A stretch of DNA of 5,915 nucleotides from Methylocystaceae bacterium (GTDB taxonomy: Bacteria; Pseudomonadota; Alphaproteobacteria; Rhizobiales; Beijerinckiaceae), in NCBI GenBank assembly GCA_003152255.1, contig PLZT01000574.1, positions 1-5,915 of the forward strand, read 5' to 3'. Under the pieces are notes generated by a model, which saw only the letters and a program-made list of their open reading frames with translations, was not told the DNA's origin and searched no databases. Within the stretch, counting starts at the first letter, position 1, and each line of letters starts with the position of its first letter. Positions 5,499-5,915 of this stretch are shown here, piece by piece. The position numbers and the translations under genes are program-made.

Positions 5499-5915
5499 CT
5501 AACGTTCATAGACGCCGATCAATAACGCCTCGGCGATCGCATACTTGCGCGCCTCTCGCTCCACTTCCTCGCAAGACGGGTCGTTGCGCCCCATGGGCAA
5601 CCGAGCTTGAGAAAGCGCAAACAAGCGAAAATGATAGTGATGGACGCCATGCCGATGCGGTGGGCAGGGTCCGCCGTAATCCAATCGATCGAAATCATTG
5701 CGCGCTTGCTTGAAGTCTTGTCCAGCGCCTGGCTGTCCCGCGCCTTCCACAAGTCCCGCTTGGTCGCCGGGAATGTCATAAACGGCCCAATGCCGCCAGA
5801 CGCCCGCCGGCGCGTCGGGATCGTCGCACAGCAACACGAAACTCAAGGTTTGCTCTGGCGCGCCGGACCATTGCAACGCGGGCGAAACGTCTTCGCCATC
5901 GCAAGTGAATCGGCG
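5499..5915 (-). CDS. PEBP family protein (YbhB/YbcL, Raf-kinase-inhibitor-like), 3' part
   Basis: This is the C-terminal 138 residues of a phosphatidylethanolamine-binding-protein family member; the start lies beyond the right edge of the window. Frame residues 3-16 read FTCDGEDVSPALQW, the family's entry motif. LCDDPDAPAGVWRHWAVYDIP (29-49) holds the signature DPDAP and the ligand-pocket H-W, and YGGPCPPHRHGVHHYHF (80-96) carries the G-P-x-P-P and the pocket histidine HHYHF. The C-terminal helix is EEVEREARKYAIAEALLIGVYER. The bacterial branch (YbhB/YbcL) is a small soluble protein, about 150-185 residues, whose biological role is poorly defined. It ends TAG at 5499-5501, tail to tail with ftsH. 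An internal TTG at 5876 is not the start because the family motif continues upstream of it. Family call firm; function unknown. Confidence 0.93.
   Translation of the reverse strand, partial: RRFTCDGEDVSPALQWSGAPEQTLSFVLLCDDPDAPAGVWRHWAVYDIPGDQAGLVEGAGQPGAGQDFKQARNDFDRLDYGGPCPPHRHGVHHYHFRLFALSQARLPMGRNDPSCEEVEREARKYAIAEALLIGVYER

Noticed and set aside
5408..5713. Small + strand open frame of 101 residues after ftsH
   Set aside because: It runs antisense into the conserved PEBP coding region and is Arg-rich without domain features.

Overview
The window is GC-rich and gene-dense and looks like chromosomal DNA of an alphaproteobacterium. The style of the encoded proteins suggests the Hyphomicrobiales (rhizobial, methylotroph or Beijerinckia-like relatives). 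That placement is inference from protein style and base composition; there is no rRNA or other direct taxonomic marker. There are seven protein-coding genes, two of them cut by the window ends. I see no tRNA, rRNA, CRISPR array, insertion sequence or integrase.

Layout from left to right: (1) the 3' part of a nitroreductase-family gene on the + strand, ending at 403. (2) Convergent to it, on the - strand, a two-gene set: an Hsp20 small heat-shock gene (1642 to 1160, GTG start), followed downstream by a two-domain gene (1028 to 462) joining an HPF/RaiA ribosome-hibernation domain to a cold-shock RNA-binding domain. A strong GC-rich hairpin lies between them. (3) A 374-base stretch without a convincing gene (1643-2016), which forms the leader side of hsp20. 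(4) A - strand gene (2625 to 2017) for a basic protein that resembles a divergent CYTH/triphosphate-tunnel fold. (5) A - strand flavoredoxin-type flavin reductase (3340 to 2807). (6) Divergent from it, a complete + strand FtsH AAA+ membrane zinc protease (3514-5388). (7) Convergent to ftsH, the 3' part of a PEBP-family (YbhB/YbcL, Raf-kinase-inhibitor-like) gene running off the right edge on the - strand.

Common theme: the products deal with protein quality control (Hsp20 holdase, FtsH protease), ribosome and RNA protection (HPF plus cold-shock domain) and flavin redox chemistry (nitroreductase, flavin reductase). This resembles a stress-survival neighbourhood. The mix partly recalls two known groupings: heat-resistance islands carrying Hsp20 and FtsH, and dormancy/hypoxia regulons carrying nitroreductase, Hsp20 and HPF. 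The housekeeping neighbours normally found beside ftsH (tilS, folP, glmM) are absent, so this FtsH may be an accessory paralogue. I do not see a clear-cut undescribed system. The best candidates for a second look are the HPF-cold-shock fusion paired with Hsp20, the CYTH-like protein with a degenerate active-site motif, and a possible translation-masking hairpin at the hsp20 start.
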